Below, piece by piece: positions 61,860 through 64,000 of a stretch of DNA of 64,000 bases. The stretch is from Litchfieldia alkalitelluris. GTDB taxonomy: Bacteria > Bacillota > Bacilli > Bacillales > Bacillaceae_L. The number at the start of each line of letters is the position of its first letter. Within the stretch, counting starts at the first letter, position 1. Made by a program: the position numbers and the translations under genes. Where the stretch lies: assembly GCF_002019645.1 (NCBI RefSeq), contig NZ_KV917374.1, forward strand, positions 4,298,661 to 4,362,660, in the 5' to 3' direction. The notes under the pieces are model-generated. The model was not told the origin of the DNA. It searched no databases and saw nothing but the letters and a program-made list of their open reading frames with translations.

Positions 61860-62207
61860 TTATAGCCAATCGTTTAAATCTTCGTCAGCAATCACCGGAT
61901 GACTTACCCGTGCAGTTCGTGCCTGTTCGCGTTTTACTTCGGCCAATATTCGCGGTAAGATTCGTGATCGTTGATACGAAAACATGAATGCGAAGTTGAG
62001 GCCCGGATACTGTTTCGTCGGCTTATATTCCGCAAAACATTCGTCAATAAATCGTTTAACAACATCTGCGCCAAATTCTGTGATCATCGACTTGAGCCAA
62101 CGACCTTCGACGGCATGATTACGAGTTACATAGTCGATTCCATACAGCTCTGTGTGGCGTTGTTTTAGGTGCTCCCGTAGAAGCGTTACATCGCTCTTTT
62201 TAGCCAC
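61860..62207 (-). CDS. hypothetical early protein
   Basis: A 115-residue basic helical protein. Start is GTG at 62207 after GGAGGTG. Contains FAEYKPTKQYPGLNFAFMFS. No family recognised. 16 bp upstream of integrase in transcription, so part of the same operon. Confidence 0.65.
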   Translation of the reverse strand: MAKKSDVTLLREHLKQRHTELYGIDYVTRNHAVEGRWLKSMITEFGADVVKRFIDECFAEYKPTKQYPGLNFAFMFSYQRSRILPRILAEVKREQARTARVSHPVIADEDLNDWL

Positions 62208-62245
62208 TTTATCACCTCCGATACTTATGTGGTATTACTCAGTAG

Positions 62246-62539
62246 TTATCGCGTTAATTTCGCAGTAATTTCACGCTCAAATCGTTTTATTTCGTCTACG
62301 AGGTCTAATAAAGTGTTAGCGCGAGAATCTCGTATGTGTTGGTTCATTAGCCAATCCGCAGCTTGAATGATGTTTGGAAAATAAGCAACCTCACGCCATT
62401 CTTCTCGGATCTCCGTCGCCATGCCTTCTTTCCATCGAGGTGATTTCGTCGGGTCAATGGTTATACTTCTATTAATGATTACATTTAACGAATCACTAGT
62501 AATTTTATAATCGTTATTTATAACAATGTCTAAAGCCAT
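62246..62539 (-). CDS. hypothetical early protein
   Basis: A 97-residue protein with the segment EEWREVAYFPNIIQAADWLM and a charged C-terminus. AAGGAGG precedes ATG. It resembles small phage proteins of the DUF5405 style, but assignment is not made. Confidence 0.6.
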   Translation of the reverse strand: MALDIVINNDYKITSDSLNVIINRSITIDPTKSPRWKEGMATEIREEWREVAYFPNIIQAADWLMNQHIRDSRANTLLDLVDEIKRFEREITAKLTR

Positions 62540-62646
62540 ATCGCTTTTCCTCCTTCCTTAAAACATTGCAACTCATTCCAATCGTTGCTACCTTCTTTTT
62601 TCGCGTAATATCTTTTATTAAATATTTACGCAGATAATATATAGTA

Positions 62647-62671
62647 GCAGTGAGTGGTTTTTACTCGCTGC
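62647..62671. terminator. probable terminator
   Basis: GCAGTGAGT (62647-62655) / ACTCGCTGC (62663-62671) with one wobble pair; TTTTAAT follows on the plus strand. Confidence 0.55.
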
Positions 62672-62689
62672 AATCTTTTAATCTAGTTC

Positions 62690-62768
62690 TTATAGTTCTA
62701 GTTATTATTTAGTTCTAGTTAGTGTGACGTCGAGCCGTGTGCGGCTTAACGGCGTGACCTCTACGTCA
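62690..62768. other. repeat and nested-hairpin region, possible replication or regulatory site
   Basis: Short direct repeats TAGTTCTTATAGTTCTAGTT and TTTAGTTCTAGTTAGT occur at 62690-62722. They are followed by GTGACGTC, GAGCCG/CGGCT and CTACGTCAC, which nest into a multi-stem structure extending into the end of the 62761 gene. Iterons next to a hairpin beside a winged-helix gene are a common replication origin layout, but nothing proves origin function. Confidence 0.35.
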
Positions 62769-63162
62769 CATGGCCGAATATAGCTAAATGACTGACTGGG
62801 AGTATCGTATACCTAACGTTATCCCACTGCTGTGTTTCGGTTTTTCTTACCTGCTCCTTCACAACTAACGGCTTACCGTTCCATCGATACTCACATAACG
62901 ACTTTATCCTTCGGTTAGCTGTCTCGCGTTTCACCTTCAGTCGGTCAGCGATCATGTATTGCGTTGGGTAACATTCACCGTTTGCATTCATGAAAGCTGC
63001 GATTGTGCATAACGTCTGCCATCGCTCAGGACCCATATCTGCGATTAGTCCGCTGTGAACTGCATCCACGTACATTTTCAGAAATATGCGGGTTTCTTTT
63101 TTACCTGTTGTCGCGGAGTATTCCGACTGTGTTTCGACTGATACTAAGTTTTTATCGGACAC
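62761..63162 (-). CDS. winged helix-turn-helix (replication/regulation) protein
   Basis: A 133-residue protein. Segment ADMGPERWQTLCTIAAFMN with CYPTQYMIADRLKVKRETANRRIKSL is a typical helix-turn-helix_36 replication-initiator-like winged helix. Start GTG at 63162 after GGGAGTG. May bind the adjacent repeats. Confidence 0.7.
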   Translation of the reverse strand: MSDKNLVSVETQSEYSATTGKKETRIFLKMYVDAVHSGLIADMGPERWQTLCTIAAFMNANGECYPTQYMIADRLKVKRETANRRIKSLCEYRWNGKPLVVKEQVRKTETQQWDNVRYTILPVSHLAIFGHVT

Positions 63163-63165
63163 TTG

Positions 63166-64000
63166 TTATATCACTCCCTTATCGTTAACATCGCAAGGGT
63201 TCGCGTGACACCAGTAAACATACTCTCGATACTCTTTTACGGTCATAGCGTTTGCCGACGCCAGCCAATCGATTAGAGTATCGAAACGTTCTTGCGATAG
63301 CTCGAAGCGCTGCCTATTAGCTTCGAACCATTCAAAAATATTGTTACAGTGTTTAGATATATTTAAGTCGCTTCTTAGCGGAATCATATTACCGTATGTT
63401 GTTCCGCCATGACCAATCGCTAACGGTATTACGTGATCCATATGGTAGGTTTTATCTCCGGTTAGAGCGCATCCACTAAAAGATAATTTAGTGATTTCTA
63501 ACTGCTCCGTTGTCAAGTCGTTTAAAAGATTACTTTCTCTAGCTCTCCTTATATGCCCGTATACATATAATTTATCCTTATTTCTATCTCTCCATTTTTT
63601 ACCCACTACCTTACAACGGTCCTTATAGCTTTCGTTATTAATGAGATTATTTCTCACTCTGCCCTCTACGCATCTATTACATTGAGGCTCTAACCCAAAT
63701 ACGAATTCTCCCTTTCTCTTCGAGAAGTTTTTTAATTGCTTACTCTCACCGCAAGTCGAGCATGTTTTGAAGAAATTATCTTCTAGCGGTAAGAACCCTT
63801 TTTGTGCTAAAAACAAATGAAAGTTTTTATAATTATTCTGGACATACCTGCCTACACTGTAATACCTCTCTCCGAGTACAGCATTGATATCAACTTTCCC
63901 TTCATCGTAGCCTTTCCAGAGTAGTGCTTCTAATTCGTCTTCTTCCCATAACCACTCATATAAATCTTTACTTTGATGTTTATCGTCGCCATCATCAAAA
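63166..64000 (-). CDS. HNH endonuclease-like protein (partial, cut by window edge)
   Basis: The frame is open to the right edge, so the N-terminus lies outside; the TTG at 63816 is not the start. It has four zinc-binding cysteines (CSTCGE and CNRC) and the HNH core HMDHVIPLAIGHGGTTYGN, then DLNISKH. Members are phage HNH nucleases. At least 277 residues are in the window. Confidence 0.8.
   Translation of the reverse strand, partial: FDDGDDKHQSKDLYEWLWEEDELEALLWKGYDEGKVDINAVLGERYYSVGRYVQNNYKNFHLFLAQKGFLPLEDNFFKTCSTCGESKQLKNFSKRKGEFVFGLEPQCNRCVEGRVRNNLINNESYKDRCKVVGKKWRDRNKDKLYVYGHIRRARESNLLNDLTTEQLEITKLSFSGCALTGDKTYHMDHVIPLAIGHGGTTYGNMIPLRSDLNISKHCNNIFEWFEANRQRFELSQERFDTLIDWLASANAMTVKEYREYVYWCHANPCDVNDKGVI

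Overview
The window reads as chromosome of an aerobic, endospore-forming Bacillaceae bacterium (Bacillus sensu lato, for example a Metabacillus or Cytobacillus-like species), carrying an integrated mobile element on its right third. The evidence is a three-gene gerA-type spore germination operon, a YjcZ-family sporulation microprotein, a repeat-expanded gamma-type small acid-soluble spore protein homologue, a yndGHJ-like operon, AGGAGG-type ribosome binding sites, frequent TTG and GTG starts, and many intrinsic terminators. No rRNA genes and no CRISPR arrays were seen.

Layout of the host part (1-40.6 kb). Positions 1-945 hold 18 copies of a 52-bp tandem repeat that folds into hairpins. From 1.0 to 7.7 kb lie small metabolic and lipoprotein genes and a first ECF sigma / membrane-partner pair. 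From 8.3 to 12.3 kb is the germination receptor operon with a fourth small gene at its end. From 12.4 to 15.65 kb is a modular repeat array interrupted by an IS110-family element. A malic enzyme with an ACT domain follows. From 17.7 to 22.4 kb is a decay zone with at least three broken genes (PAS/histidine kinase, FAD oxidoreductase, alpha/beta hydrolase) among small intact genes and the SASP-like gene. From 22.5 to 26.4 kb is a sugar-modification cluster (ThuA, Gfo/Idh/MocA oxidoreductase, sugar isomerase) with a divergent AraC-type regulator. From 26.4 to 40.5 kb are a LysM protein, a CBO0543 protein, yndGHJ-like genes, an MBL hydrolase, a GNAT enzyme, a second ECF sigma / partner pair, an FAD dehydrogenase with an SMP-30 lactonase, and a lipoprotein.

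Mobile element (about 40.64 kb to beyond 64 kb). The left edge is a tRNA-like 3' end (T-psi-C arm plus acceptor strand) whose 5' half does not fold, as expected at a tRNA attachment junction. Nearly all element genes run on the minus strand. Read from right to left they are: an HNH protein cut by the window edge, a winged-helix protein, a tyrosine integrase, a phage-type sigma factor, small early genes with an orphan DNA methyltransferase, tail fibre/spike genes, lysis genes (XhlA, holin, amidase), then a non-viral-looking block: ParM-like actin, ribbon-helix-helix protein, a membrane protein, a membrane-anchored M23 peptidase, an 800-residue HerA/VirB4/TraG-type ATPase, zinc-ribbon microproteins and YolD. 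No terminase, portal, capsid or tape-measure gene is present in the window.

How it may work together: tail and lysis genes point to phage ancestry, the ParM/RHH pair to plasmid-like segregation, and the peptidase, membrane protein and ATPase to a DNA-translocation apparatus. The best reading is a phage-plasmid or satellite-like integrative element carrying a compact, tightly overlapping putative DNA-transfer module (41.4-46.3 kb). This interpretation is inferred from domains and gene order and is not proven by the sequence.
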